Assembly: GCF_900114495.1 (NCBI RefSeq)
Contig: NZ_FOZI01000005.1
Span: 1-64,000, forward strand
Reading direction: 5' to 3'
Length of the DNA: 64,000 nt
Source of the DNA: Dyella sp. OK004
GTDB taxonomy: Bacteria; Pseudomonadota; Gammaproteobacteria; Xanthomonadales; Rhodanobacteraceae
Part shown: piece by piece, positions 24,909 to 33,694 of the stretch
Numbering within the stretch: position 1 is the stretch's first letter
How the letters are laid out: each line of letters opens with the position of its first letter
Made by a program: the position numbers and the translations under genes
The notes under the pieces: generated by a model
Seen by the model: the letters and a program-made list of their open reading frames with translations, nothing else
Database searches by the model: none
Told to the model about the DNA's origin: nothing

Positions 24909-26111
24909 CTACACGAGTTGCAAATCCTTCGGCCGCGCGCCGGGGAACACCGCCTGCAACTGGCTGGTGGACAGTCCCAAGGTGCGGTTGAACAAACCGC
25001 CGAGCAGATCGCGGTAGTTGTTGAGCACCGGGTAATCGCGGTTCTGCAACAGGCTTTGTGCGTTCACCGCTACCTGTGAGCCGGCGATGCGACCGCCATT
25101 GATACGCCCGCCCATCACCCAGTACACCGTGCCGTGGCCGTGGTCGGTGCCCTTGTTGCCGTTTTCGCGGAAGGTGCGGCCGAATTCGGATACCACCACC
25201 ACGATGGTGTTGTTCCATTCGTCGCCGAGTGCGTCGGCGTAAGCGGCGAGGCCCTGGCCGAGATTGGTGAGGTTGTTCGCCAGCGGGCCGGTGGTGCTGC
25301 CCTGGTTCACGTGCGTATCCCAGCCACCAACGTCGACAAAGCCGAGCCGGTATTGCTGGCGCATGAGCGTGGCGATGCGCTGGGTTTCTTCGGCGAAGTT
25401 CTTGGCCGAGGCCGCGCCGCGGTTGGCCTTCATCATCTCGTCCTGCAGATCCTTCGACACCTTCTGGCGCAGTTCCAGTCCGTCCGCCGCGGCGGCGGCG
25501 AGTGAGGTGCCCTTGTACATTTCGGCAAGGATGGATGACTGCCGGTCATCAAATGTCGGCTTCGCTACGCCGCGCAGAGAGATGTTGGGAATGTCTTTCT
25601 TGCCGCCCTGGAAACTCAGCGGCAGGGCATCGGTGAAGGCAATCGACGGCACGTCGGTGAGTGCGCCGGAGAGGCGCGCCATGAAGCCGGAGCGATAGTC
25701 GCTGCGCTGCTGGGTCGGTTGGCCGGACTCGATATTGTCCTGCGTCTCGAAGTGGCTGCGCGACATGTCGTCGGTGCCGGCAAACGGCACAAAGGCCACC
25801 TGCTTGCGCTGCCATAGCGGATAGATCGTGTCGCGAAGCACTGGGTTCAGGCCCCACTGGCTGTCCAGTGCGATCGCACTGTTCGCGTTGTTGGCGTCGG
25901 GACGCGCAATCGCCAGCGTAGGGCGCGACTCGTAATAGAAGTCGCTGCCATAAGGCACCAGCAGGTTGTTGCAGTCATAACCGCCGCGCAGAAACACCAG
26001 CAGAAAGCGCGGCATGCTGGCAGGTGCGGCGAACAGGCGGCCGGAGAACGAAAGGGAGGGGGCGGCGACGGCGGCAGTCGCCGCGGCGAGCAGGAATTGT
26101 CGGCGGTTCAT
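24909..26111 (-). CDS. DUF1501 exported protein
   Basis: 400 residues from ATG 26111 (MNRRQFLLAAATAAVAAPSLSF), a twin-arginine-like signal; the frame further upstream has no signal character. Body: FLRGGYDCNNLLVPYG, the DUF1501 opening, EFGRTFRENGNKGTDHGHG, which places the His/Asp/Glu residues of an alkaline phosphatase/sulfatase-like fold, and a C-terminal region ending PGARPKD. DUF1501 proteins are thought to belong to that superfamily and travel with DUF1800 partners. It starts 10 bases after the DUF1800 stop, so the two are co-transcribed. Substrate not known. Confidence 0.85.
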   Translation of the reverse strand: MNRRQFLLAAATAAVAAPSLSFSGRLFAAPASMPRFLLVFLRGGYDCNNLLVPYGSDFYYESRPTLAIARPDANNANSAIALDSQWGLNPVLRDTIYPLWQRKQVAFVPFAGTDDMSRSHFETQDNIESGQPTQQRSDYRSGFMARLSGALTDVPSIAFTDALPLSFQGGKKDIPNISLRGVAKPTFDDRQSSILAEMYKGTSLAAAAADGLELRQKVSKDLQDEMMKANRGAASAKNFAEETQRIATLMRQQYRLGFVDVGGWDTHVNQGSTTGPLANNLTNLGQGLAAYADALGDEWNNTIVVVVSEFGRTFRENGNKGTDHGHGTVYWVMGGRINGGRIAGSQVAVNAQSLLQNRDYPVLNNYRDLLGGLFNRTLGLSTSQLQAVFPGARPKDLQLV

Positions 26112-26121
26112 AAGTGCCACC

Positions 26122-27678
26122 TCAGCGGTAATTGAAGTCGGGCGAAGAGAGCAGGAAGGTGTTCCATTCCTGTTGCGAGGCGGCCTTGCCCAGCGCATCG
26201 CGCGTCGCAGTGGAAAGGTGCGGATCGATCGCGTCGTAGTACAGCCGCGAGGTCAGCATCGGGAAACCGGGTGCCGTCGCGTTGCTACCCTCCGGCACAA
26301 ACAGCCGGTTGTTGCCGGTGCCTATGGCGCGCGCGATCTCGAAACGTTTGGCCATCTGTCCGGAGCTTGCCCAGCCGCTGGCATCCAGCGGCCAGCCATC
26401 TGGTGTCAGGCGTCCGTAGATAGGTTCACCCAACTGGTTGAGCCAGTTGAGCATCGGGCGCGCGTTGACCACCGGCTTTCCGTCGTAGGCGAGACGCACC
26501 GAGGACACCACGAACTGGGTCGGATCCTTGAACTTCTTGCCCTGGCTGGCGGTGAGCTCTTTCGACTCCAGCATGGTGCGCAATACCTTGGCGATATCGC
26601 CGTCGGTGCGCTGGAAGGTTTTGGCCATTTTCGCCACCAGTGCTGGCGGCGGATCGTCGGCGACGAAGTAGCGGGCCAGCTTGGTCGAGATGAACTGCGC
26701 GCAGGCTGGCTGGCGGGTGATCAGATCAACCGCTTTCTCTACTTCATCAAAGCCGCTGCCCTTGATGTGCTGGCCCAGCAGCACCTTGTCGCCGAAGTCG
26801 TGGCGGGCCGGATTGAACTCGAACAGGCCATTGCGTACGTAGAGCGAGGCGAACTTGGGGTTGAGCTTCTGCGGGCGATCCTGCTTCGGCGCGATACCGA
26901 CGCCGGTGAGGATCAGTGCCAGCTGCTGCACATCCTGCTGCGTGTAACCGGAGCCCACACCCAGTGTATGCAGCTCCATCAGCTCGCGCGCGTAGTTTTC
27001 GTTGACGTGGCCCTTGGCGTTCTGCGCGTTGTCGAGAAATTCGAGCATGGCCGGGCTTTCCAGCGTGGCCATCACCAGATCCTTGAATTTGCCCAGCGCA
27101 TGCGGCCGGATGCTGCCCTCCGAGTACTCGCCGATCACCCAGCGCACGCGCCCTTTAGCGCCGTAGACGCTGAAGTGATTGAGCCAGAACCACACCATCT
27201 GTTCCTTCAGTTGGTTGGAGCCGTATACCGCACGTAACAGCTCGGTCTGCTGCGCCTGTAGCAACAGATCGTTGGCGTGTTGCTGCTGGGCTTTCCTGGC
27301 CGCGACTTTATCGTCGCCCTCGGGCATGTCCTTGATGCGCTGTTGCTCTTGTTGCAGCGACGCCAGCAGTTGATCGGGTGGTGTGCGCACCACTTCGTAG
27401 CCGCTGATCAGTTCGGCGATCTCGGGTGGCATGCGGTCGTCGCCTTTGTTGTCGAGTTGCTCGTCCAGATAGCGCGAGCGGCCGAGTTCGCGATAGCGGG
27501 CCACGCTGGCGCTGTCGAGGTCGAAGCCGTCGCGGCGCAGCCATGCGATGTCTTCGGCGCTGAGCGCGTCGGCGTTGCGGCTCATGGCGGCGGCGGGGCC
27601 GAGCAGCAGGGTCAAGGTGAGCAGGGGGAGCAGGCGGTGGGCGGCCCGGCGTAGCGGATGACTGTCGGTGGGTGACAT
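26122..27678 (-). CDS. DUF1800 exported protein
   Basis: 518 residues with an N-terminal signal (LLPLLTLTLLLGPAAAM). Typical blocks are LLRAVYGSNQLKEQMVWFWLNHFSV shortened here to QMVWFWLNHF, then NENYARELMELHTLGV, FNPARHDFGDKVLLGQ and FISTKLARYFVADDPP. All are hallmarks of the family, whose biochemical role is unknown. It is first in an operon with the DUF1501 gene. Confidence 0.88.
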   Translation of the reverse strand: MSPTDSHPLRRAAHRLLPLLTLTLLLGPAAAMSRNADALSAEDIAWLRRDGFDLDSASVARYRELGRSRYLDEQLDNKGDDRMPPEIAELISGYEVVRTPPDQLLASLQQEQQRIKDMPEGDDKVAARKAQQQHANDLLLQAQQTELLRAVYGSNQLKEQMVWFWLNHFSVYGAKGRVRWVIGEYSEGSIRPHALGKFKDLVMATLESPAMLEFLDNAQNAKGHVNENYARELMELHTLGVGSGYTQQDVQQLALILTGVGIAPKQDRPQKLNPKFASLYVRNGLFEFNPARHDFGDKVLLGQHIKGSGFDEVEKAVDLITRQPACAQFISTKLARYFVADDPPPALVAKMAKTFQRTDGDIAKVLRTMLESKELTASQGKKFKDPTQFVVSSVRLAYDGKPVVNARPMLNWLNQLGEPIYGRLTPDGWPLDASGWASSGQMAKRFEIARAIGTGNNRLFVPEGSNATAPGFPMLTSRLYYDAIDPHLSTATRDALGKAASQQEWNTFLLSSPDFNYR

Positions 27679-27889
27679 ACGTCTTGGCTTCCTTGGCTAA
27701 GGACGATGGTGGTGGCTTGGCATTTCAACGCAGGACGATGTCATGGGAGGACATGGGTGTTGTGTGGGGTGGGGCGCATTCGGGAGGGATTCATTCGGGG
27801 GAAGGGTTTGCTAAGGGTTCGTATGAATTTGCGTCAGGGTGTTTTGAAGATGAGGCTGAGTTCTGTGTGAGCTCGCGATGGCCCTTCTA

Positions 27890-28262
27890 CTTTGTCATCC
27901 CTGCGTAGGCAGGGATCCAGTGGCGTTGCGCCCGATTGTCGCGTCTGCGTGCCCTGGCTCGCCTGCCGCGGGCTTCCGAACCGCTCGCGGTCCGGGTCAC
28001 TTTCTCTTTGCTGGCCTAAAGAGAAAGTAACCAAAGAGAAATGGCCTGAAGAGCAGGCGGTGTGCTTTGTAGCTGCGCCCTTTCCAGCGTCAGGCGTTGG
28101 GATGGCCTTCTTCGGGGCTTGATTGCCCAGCGCTCACCGCTCACGCTCTCAGGCTCGCTTCGCATTGCCTAGTGCAGCACTTCTCCCTCTCCTGCTTGCG
28201 ACGCGAAGCTAGTCCCGTGGGACAGGGGAGGGTTGGGGAGGGGTGTGGGTGCTCAAGACAGC
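27890..28262. repeat. Composite dispersed intergenic repeat, copy B
   Basis: Part of a 619-base gene-free region (27679-28297). It opens with a palindromic CATCCCTGC...GCAGGGATC unit (about 27898-27920) shared with 31350-31372, continues with the paired TTTCTCTTTG modules at 27999-28042, then GCGTTGGGATGG, then 28184-28244, which is 60/61 identical in inverted orientation to 97-157. Module order matches copy A. Positions 27679-27889 hold the DUF1800 promoter region, where I see no specific signal. Confidence 0.8.
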
Positions 28263-28297
28263 TGCGCCATGGGTGAAGGTTTGATCGTCAGGCACTT

Positions 28298-28585
28298 CTA
28301 AAACTCCTCGACAAACTCCACCACCACATCCAGCAGCTGCGCTTCGAACTCGGCTACGTCGCGCACAGCATCGGCGTGTCGTGCGTCGGGGGCGCGGACT
28401 TCGACGCAGACCAGTTCGCCGCCTTCGTCGTCGACGAGTTCGCTGGAGCTGGAGTCGTCGCGCATGTTTTGCATGAGGTCGTCGACTTCTTCCACGTGCT
28501 CGATGCCGTCGATGCCATGGAGGGCGTTGATGAGGGTGTTGGCGTGGTCGCGGCTGCCGATCATGCGGATGCGGATCATGGGCAT
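28298..28585 (-). CDS. Small acidic protein with an ACT/ferredoxin-like fold pattern
   Basis: 95 residues from ATG 28585, with AGGAG 6 bases upstream. The pattern is beta-alpha-beta (PMIRIRMIGSRDHANTLINAL, then IEHVEEVDD), an acidic linker (MRDDSSSSELVDDEGG) and a second beta-alpha unit (LVCVEVRAP, HADAVRDVAEFEAQLLDVVVEF). It has the regular alternation seen in small ferredoxin-like folds. No family is recognised with confidence and there is no signal. Confidence 0.6.
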   Translation of the reverse strand: MPMIRIRMIGSRDHANTLINALHGIDGIEHVEEVDDLMQNMRDDSSSSELVDDEGGELVCVEVRAPDARHADAVRDVAEFEAQLLDVVVEFVEEF

Positions 28586-28690
28586 GGCGGGCTCCTGGAC
28601 GGTGCGGATCCGCACGTTATGGTGAGCCCGTGCATGTAAGCGCAAGGTGATCCCGCGTCTCGGCTACCATGCGCCGTCTGCTGGAGAATC

Positions 28691-29299
28691 ATGATGACCA
28701 AAGCCTACGACCGCGCCTATTTCGACAAGTGGTATCGCGATCCGCAACACGCGGTGGCTTCGCCGGCGGAGTTGCGGCGCAAGGTGGCGATGGTGGTGGC
28801 GCAGGCGGAGTACTACCTGGCGCGGCCGGTCCGCAATGTGCTGGATGTGGGTTGCGGCGAGGCGACTTGGCGGGCGCCGCTGCGTGCGCTGCGGCCGGAT
28901 ATTCACTACCGCGGCCTGGATGCGAGCGAGTACGTGGTGGCGCGTTACGGGCGCAGCCGCAACATCGGGCTGGCGCGTTTCGGTCAGCTGGCGGAGCTGC
29001 GTTTCGATCAGCGCTTCGACCTGATCGTCTGCACTGACGTGCTGCATTATCTCAAGCCGGCGGAAATCCGCGCGGGGCTGGTCGGTATCGGCGAGATGCT
29101 GGAAGGTATCGCCTTTCTGGAAGTGTTCACCAGCAAGGATGACGTGGCCGGCGATCACGATGGGTTTAACTCACGGGCGCCCAGCTGGTATCTGCGGGAG
29201 TTCGGCGAGGTGGGGCTGCTGCCCTGCGGTTCGCACTGTTATCTGGGGCCGCGGCTGGAGCGGCATATCGCGGCGCTGGAGCGGGCGCAGCTGCGCTGA
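28691..29299 (+). CDS. Class I SAM-dependent methyltransferase
   Basis: 202 residues. Motif I is VLDVGCGEATWRAPL, then the acidic residue in YRGLDASEYVV, and motif IV FDLIVCTDVLHYL. Two alternative ATGs (28691, 28694) differ by one residue. It is a single gene divergent from the small acidic protein. Substrate unknown. Confidence 0.85.
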   Translation: MMTKAYDRAYFDKWYRDPQHAVASPAELRRKVAMVVAQAEYYLARPVRNVLDVGCGEATWRAPLRALRPDIHYRGLDASEYVVARYGRSRNIGLARFGQLAELRFDQRFDLIVCTDVLHYLKPAEIRAGLVGIGEMLEGIAFLEVFTSKDDVAGDHDGFNSRAPSWYLREFGEVGLLPCGSHCYLGPRLERHIAALERAQLR

Positions 29300-29443
29300 G
29301 TTGTGGTGACGGTAGTGGAAAGCCAGCATCTTGGCGCGGATCTCCTTCGGCGCGAACGGGAGCTCGCAATCCGCACGTGCGTTGCCGAGTGCGGCGACCA
29401 GGATGAAACCGCCGAGCAGGTAGCGCGTCGATAGGTTCTGCAT
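29171..29443 (-). CDS. Possible short exported protein, probably truncated
   Basis: 90 codons from the ATG at 29443. A signal-like start (YLLGGFILVAALGNARAD) precedes CELPFAPKEIRAKMLAFHY. From about 29300 the frame runs antisense through the methyltransferase gene with Pro/Arg-rich sequence, so the original gene probably ended or was broken near 29300. Signal-like sequence is the only support. Confidence 0.3.
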   Translation of the reverse strand: MQNLSTRYLLGGFILVAALGNARADCELPFAPKEIRAKMLAFHYRHHNSAQLRPLQRRDMPLQPRPQITVRTAGQQPHLAELPQIPAGRP

Positions 29444-29553
29444 GGGCGACATGGTCGCCATGAACGGGGGCCATCACTATCCGTTTCTTGCTATGACACT
29501 GGTGGTGCATCGCAGCCGGCCAGATCGTCGGCCGGCTGCGATGCCGCAAGCTG

Positions 29554-30846
29554 TTATCGGGGCAGGTTGTCGAGATTCACATCCGGCGGGACGCCGTTGG
29601 CCGTGCGCGTAAATGTCTGGCCCGAGGATACCGACGGGGTGAAGAAGCCATCGTTGCGCAGATAGAACTGGTTGCCGATCACGCCGCCGGCGAAATCCAG
29701 GCGCTGCTTGTTGAGGCCGGTAGGATCGACGTCGTAGTAGGCGGAGGTGATTTCCACCCAGTCGCCGCCGGCGGGTTTGGCCCATTGGTTGCCGAAAGCG
29801 GCGCGGCGGCCGATGTAGCCACGATCCGGGTCGAAGGATTCGAGGAAGGAGTACATGCCACGCAGGTAGTGGGTGTCGCCCACGTACTTCCAGGTGGCGA
29901 TCAGATGCCAGTCGCAGTTGCCGTGGCTGCTATGCGCGTTGCAGTTGCCGCGCGCACCGGCGCTGGCGAACCATGCGGTGAACAAGGTATTGCCGTTGCC
30001 ATCGGGTTGCGCGCGGGTGAGGAAGCGATAGGTCTGGCCGGCGACCCAGTTGTAGAGCAGGTGGCTCTGGCCGCCGGTGCCTTCGCCGCCGAAGCCGTTG
30101 GTGATCACGCCCCGACCCTTGTTCACCAACGTGGTGCTGCCGGTGGGCGAATCCCACACAGAGAACAGGATGCGGCGCTCAGTCGCCGAGTTCACTTGCA
30201 TGCCGAAGTAGCCCACGTTGAAGCCGTCGGCCATGTAATACGAGCCGATCGGATCCTGCCCTTCCGGCACGGTCACTTCGCTGTAGAAGTACTCCGTGTT
30301 CGTCGGCACCTTGTAGCCGAGATGCACCGAAGGGCCGCGCCGCGACCAGTAGAAATTGGCCGGATCATTGGCGTAGACCGTGCCGGCGGCGGTGGCGCTG
30401 CCGTCGATCTGCAGGTCGGTGATGTCACCGTAATAGCCGCCGTCGGTGCTGACGCCTTGCAGATCCACTCGCACGTAGCCGGGCTTGTCGATGGTGAAGC
30501 TGCCGGCGGAGAAGGGTGCGGGTGTCGTGCTGGAGAGACTGACCAGACGCGTTTGCCCGCCGATAGAAACTTTCACCGTGCTATGGCTGGCACCGCTGAG
30601 GCTGCCGGCCAGCGCGAGTTGTAGCTCGCCAGCCTGCTGCACGTCGAAGTAGACACTGACGACGGCTTTGTTGGAGTCCCAGTTATGCAGGCCGGTGTCG
30701 GTGATGGTTTCGTTCTTGGTGGGCGAGGCCTGGGTAATGAAGGCATTGCCGCCCAGCGGCACGGTACTCGATGCAGCCTGCGCCGCCGGTACGGCGCAGG
30801 ACGTGACAAGCAAAAGCCCAAACAATCGGCACGCTAGATGTCGCAT
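29554..30846 (-). CDS. Secreted DUF3472/DUF5077 protein
   Basis: 430 residues from ATG 30846, preceded by GGGAGGAG; the frame upstream is not used. Signal peptide to AAQAA. The first 120 residues are a beta-sandwich like DUF5077 (GNAFITQASP, VYFDVQQAGELQLAL, PGYVRVDLQGVS). The rest matches DUF3472 (FYWSRRGPSVHLGY, YYMADGFNVGYFGMQVNS, FGGEGTGGQSH, and WEIT-like WVEITSAYYDVD). The family occurs in carbohydrate-degrading bacteria and is probably carbohydrate binding or acting. It lies at the edge of the glycan locus, separated by repeat copy C. Confidence 0.8.
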   Translation of the reverse strand: MRHLACRLFGLLLVTSCAVPAAQAASSTVPLGGNAFITQASPTKNETITDTGLHNWDSNKAVVSVYFDVQQAGELQLALAGSLSGASHSTVKVSIGGQTRLVSLSSTTPAPFSAGSFTIDKPGYVRVDLQGVSTDGGYYGDITDLQIDGSATAAGTVYANDPANFYWSRRGPSVHLGYKVPTNTEYFYSEVTVPEGQDPIGSYYMADGFNVGYFGMQVNSATERRILFSVWDSPTGSTTLVNKGRGVITNGFGGEGTGGQSHLLYNWVAGQTYRFLTRAQPDGNGNTLFTAWFASAGARGNCNAHSSHGNCDWHLIATWKYVGDTHYLRGMYSFLESFDPDRGYIGRRAAFGNQWAKPAGGDWVEITSAYYDVDPTGLNKQRLDFAGGVIGNQFYLRNDGFFTPSVSSGQTFTRTANGVPPDVNLDNLPR

Positions 30847-31099
30847 AACTCCTCCCAAGGTTGATGGACGCAGTGCATCGAAAGCCCGAGACGGAGCAGA
30901 AGCAGACAGACCGGCACGGGCGGAAAGCAGACAGGCCGATATCGCATGTCGAAAGCATGTGATAGCAAACGAAGAGTAATGAAAGAAATGTGGCGTGCAT
31001 ACACTTTCATTCGATACTTTCGCTGGGTGGGGAAAGCGAAAGCGGGGCCGTATCGAGCACCTACCTTCCACCTCAACCTTTCCTGCGTTCCCGATCGCT

Positions 31100-31378
31100 C
31101 TGCGTGCGTGGATCGCGCACAGGGTGCGCTCCTACATGCGTTCCGTAGCAGCACTGTCTCGAGCACCCACCCCTCACCCCAACCCTCTCCCCGGAGGGGA
31201 GAGGGAGATGTGGCGCCTCGACGGGAAATGACGATCAGACCTCGAAGAGAACCATCCCAACGCCTGACACTGGAAATGGCGCAGCTACAAAGCCCGCGGC
31301 AGGCGAGCCAGGGCACGCAGACGCGACAATCGGAGCGCACCACTCTGGATCCCTGCCTGCGCAGGGATGACGAGTAGG
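31100..31378. repeat. Composite dispersed repeat, copy C (internally deleted)
   Basis: Within the 647-base gap 30847-31493. Contains the REP unit CGCACAGGGTGCGCTCCTAC (31115-31134), the palindrome CCCTCTCCCCGGAGGGGAG (about 31183-31203), CCATCCCAACGCCTGACACT (31252-31271, as in copy A), then GGCAGGCGAGCCAGGGCACG (31300-31319) and the ATCCCTGCCTGCGCAGGGAT palindrome (31350-31369), as in copy B. The TTTCTCTTTG module present in A and B is missing, so C is a deletion form joined at AAAGCCCGCGG. Confidence 0.75.
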
Positions 31379-31493
31379 AAGGTGTGCGCAAGTTTGCTCC
31401 GTCGGAGCAGTAATGCGGGGCGACGTTCTTCGCAGTACGCGCTAATCCCGCCAACGCAGGGATGACCAACAAAAGCTACGCAAAGCAAACCAC

Positions 31494-32300
31494 TCAAACC
31501 AGCGTAACTTCCACACCAGCCCCGCGCAGCGACTCAACAACCTTCGCCTCAGCACTGGTATCAGTAATAACGCGATGCAAATGCTGCACCGGAGTAATCA
31601 CAGACAAACTCCGCTGCCCCAACTTGCTCGCATCAAACACCGCAATAGTCTCCCGCGAGACACGAATCATCAGCGCATTGAGCGAGGCCTCAAGCGGATC
31701 GGGCGTGGTCACACCCACCACGGGATCAAGACCATCCACACCAAGAAAAAGTTTGTCCGCGGAAAGCTTCGACAACGCCTGCTCCGCATCCGGCCCGACC
31801 AGCGAGTACGAGGTATCGCGCAACAGGCCGCCGAGCATCATCACGCGGATGTGCGGCAAGCCCGACAGCTCCAACGCGATATTGAGCGCATTGGTGATGA
31901 CGGTGAGCGACTCGAACTTCATCTGGCGGATCTGCCGCGCGATCTCCACGGTGGTGGAGCCAGAGTCGAGGATGATCGTTTCGCCATCGTTGATCAGTCG
32001 CGCGGCGGCTTGGCCGACGCGCAGCTTCTGCGCGTGGTAGCGCGTCTCTTTGATGTTCAGCGGCGTGTCGTGCGTACTCGGCGCGGGAGCCGGCAGGGCG
32101 CCGCCGTGCGAGCGCGCGATGGCCGAGTTGCGCGCGAGTGCTTCCAGATCGTTGCGGATGGTGACGGCGGACGTGCGAAAGCGACTGGCCAGCTCCTCTA
32201 CCGTGGCGCGGCCCTGATCCTCGACGTACTCGACGATCAGGCGCCGGCGTTCCTCCACCAGCAGGCGACGCGAAGGGGCGGAGGCTTGGTCTTCACTCAT
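31494..32300 (-). CDS. DeoR/AgaR-like sugar-pathway repressor
   Basis: 268 residues. N-terminal HTH: RRLIVEYVEDQGRATVEELA and RFRTSAVTIRNDLEAL, with SHGGAL closing the wing. The C-terminal sugar-phosphate sensor (DeoRC) shows ILDSGSTTVEIARQI and LGVDGLDP, with FDASKLGQRS. Proteins of this type bind phosphorylated sugars and repress adjacent catabolic genes. The gene overlaps the amidohydrolase stop by four bases (ATGA), so they are co-translated. It probably controls the aldolase/AgaS divergent promoter at 34560-34700. Confidence 0.9.
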   Translation of the reverse strand: MSEDQASAPSRRLLVEERRRLIVEYVEDQGRATVEELASRFRTSAVTIRNDLEALARNSAIARSHGGALPAPAPSTHDTPLNIKETRYHAQKLRVGQAAARLINDGETIILDSGSTTVEIARQIRQMKFESLTVITNALNIALELSGLPHIRVMMLGGLLRDTSYSLVGPDAEQALSKLSADKLFLGVDGLDPVVGVTTPDPLEASLNALMIRVSRETIAVFDASKLGQRSLSVITPVQHLHRVITDTSAEAKVVESLRGAGVEVTLV

Positions 32301-33517
32301 GCAGGGAGGCTCGGCAGGCGCAAAAGTCGGGCAGCGTTGTCATGGTATACCTTGCGCAGGATAGCGTCAGGCAGGTCCAGCCCATAGATCGACCAGCGCC
32401 CCTGCGGTGGCGTTTCGGCCGGCGCGTAATCGAAGTACTCGTCGTCAGTTTCCAGAAAGCGGTAGTAGATCTCGTACAGCGCGTCGCCGAACAGTTGCTG
32501 CGGTACGTCGTCGCCGTAGGGCGATGGCACCGCGTCGGTGCCGAACAGGATGCGGTCCTGATAGCGCTCGAAGAAACGTCGCGCCGTGCGCGGCTGGCGG
32601 CCGAGTTCGCCGATGCGGGCGCTGATGTCCACCACCGTGTTGGGGTAGCGATCCAGGCAGGCGGACACCGCCTCCAGATTCTCCGCGCCGTTGCCTACAT
32701 GCATCAGCGCGAAGGTGGTGCGCGGATGGCGCGCGATCATGCGGTCGCGTGCGGCAAGGATCTCGGCGTTGCTGGGAAATTCGGGGCCGTAGAACGACCA
32801 GTCCGGATGACGGCTGAGTTCTTCGTAGCGTTCGTTGCCGGGGTCGGTGGGCAGGAAGAATGCCTCCGGGTCCGACACGTGCAGGAACACGGGCATGCCG
32901 TAGGCCGCGCAGGCTTCCCACATCGGATCGAAGCGGCGGTCGTCCACCGCCACCAGCGGACCACTGTCGATGTGCTCACGCAGATAGAGACCAAGCGTTT
33001 TCAGCAACTTCAAGCCGCGCGCACCGATGCGGTGCGCATGCTCGATCGCATCGCCTTGCAACTGCGCGTAATCCGGCCGATCGAACCATTCGAAGGAAGG
33101 CTCTGTAAGGGTGAGGAAGCGTCCTGGTGCGGCCTGGTCAAACAGGCGGATGGCTTGTTCCAGTCCCTTGCCGGTGCCGCCGGTGAGGTTGACCAGCGTG
33201 CGGATACCCTTGCGGTCCATCACCGGCAACAGATCTTCGGGCTGTGCGAATACGGTGATCTCTTCGCCCACCGACACGCCGTTGCGCACGTTGGCGGTCC
33301 AGGTGAGATGCGCATGCATGTCGATCACCGGGAAGCGCGGGCGCTCCACCCGCGTCTGCTTCACGTGCAGCATGCTGCGCGGCTTGAAGTCGCATAGGCG
33401 CAGCGCGCTCTTGCTCGCATCGGGTGCGGTCTTGAGCTGGTTCTTGCTGCCTTCGACGCGCACAGTGCCGACGCCGGTGGGCGGTGCGCAGCAGAAGCAG
33501 GAGGGGGCTTGGCTCAT
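32297..33517 (-). CDS. Amidohydrolase-2 family metal-dependent hydrolase
   Basis: 406 residues from ATG 33517. TIM-barrel metal hydrolase: the HxH motif in VIDMHAHLT, a further His in PVFLHVSDPE, another in TFALMHVGNG, and the catalytic Asp in ILFGTDAVP. This is the PF04909 type (decarboxylases, lactonases), not the NagA type. The N-terminus has an odd Cys cluster (SCFCC). It overlaps the repressor gene and is separated from the aldolase gene by repeat D. In this locus it could act as a lactonase, or as a stand-in for the missing amino-sugar deacetylase; both are inference. Confidence 0.8.
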   Translation of the reverse strand: MSQAPSCFCCAPPTGVGTVRVEGSKNQLKTAPDASKSALRLCDFKPRSMLHVKQTRVERPRFPVIDMHAHLTWTANVRNGVSVGEEITVFAQPEDLLPVMDRKGIRTLVNLTGGTGKGLEQAIRLFDQAAPGRFLTLTEPSFEWFDRPDYAQLQGDAIEHAHRIGARGLKLLKTLGLYLREHIDSGPLVAVDDRRFDPMWEACAAYGMPVFLHVSDPEAFFLPTDPGNERYEELSRHPDWSFYGPEFPSNAEILAARDRMIARHPRTTFALMHVGNGAENLEAVSACLDRYPNTVVDISARIGELGRQPRTARRFFERYQDRILFGTDAVPSPYGDDVPQQLFGDALYEIYYRFLETDDEYFDYAPAETPPQGRWSIYGLDLPDAILRKVYHDNAARLLRLPSLPA

Positions 33518-33534
33518 TATTGAAGACGTCTCGA

Positions 33535-33687
33535 TGTCTGCTCTTACTTCCTCTCCCCTCCGGGGAGAGGATTGAGGTGAGGGGCGGGTGCTTGCGATGG
33601 CGTTGGTTCTAAAGCGCTCTAAAAGCAAGCGTTATTCCGAGCACCCACCCCTCGCCCCAGCCCTCTCCCCGGAGGGGAGAGGGCGTT
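33535..33687. repeat. Inverted pair of dispersed repeats, copy D
   Basis: CCTCTCCCCTCCGGGGAGAG (33548-33568 region) and, facing it, GAGCACCCACCCCTCGCCCC followed by CCCTCTCCCCGGAGGGGAG (33635-33682). Both ends match sequences in copies A and C. Lies between the aldolase and amidohydrolase genes, where it may stabilise or attenuate the transcript. Confidence 0.65.
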
Positions 33688-33694
33688 AAAGGCG

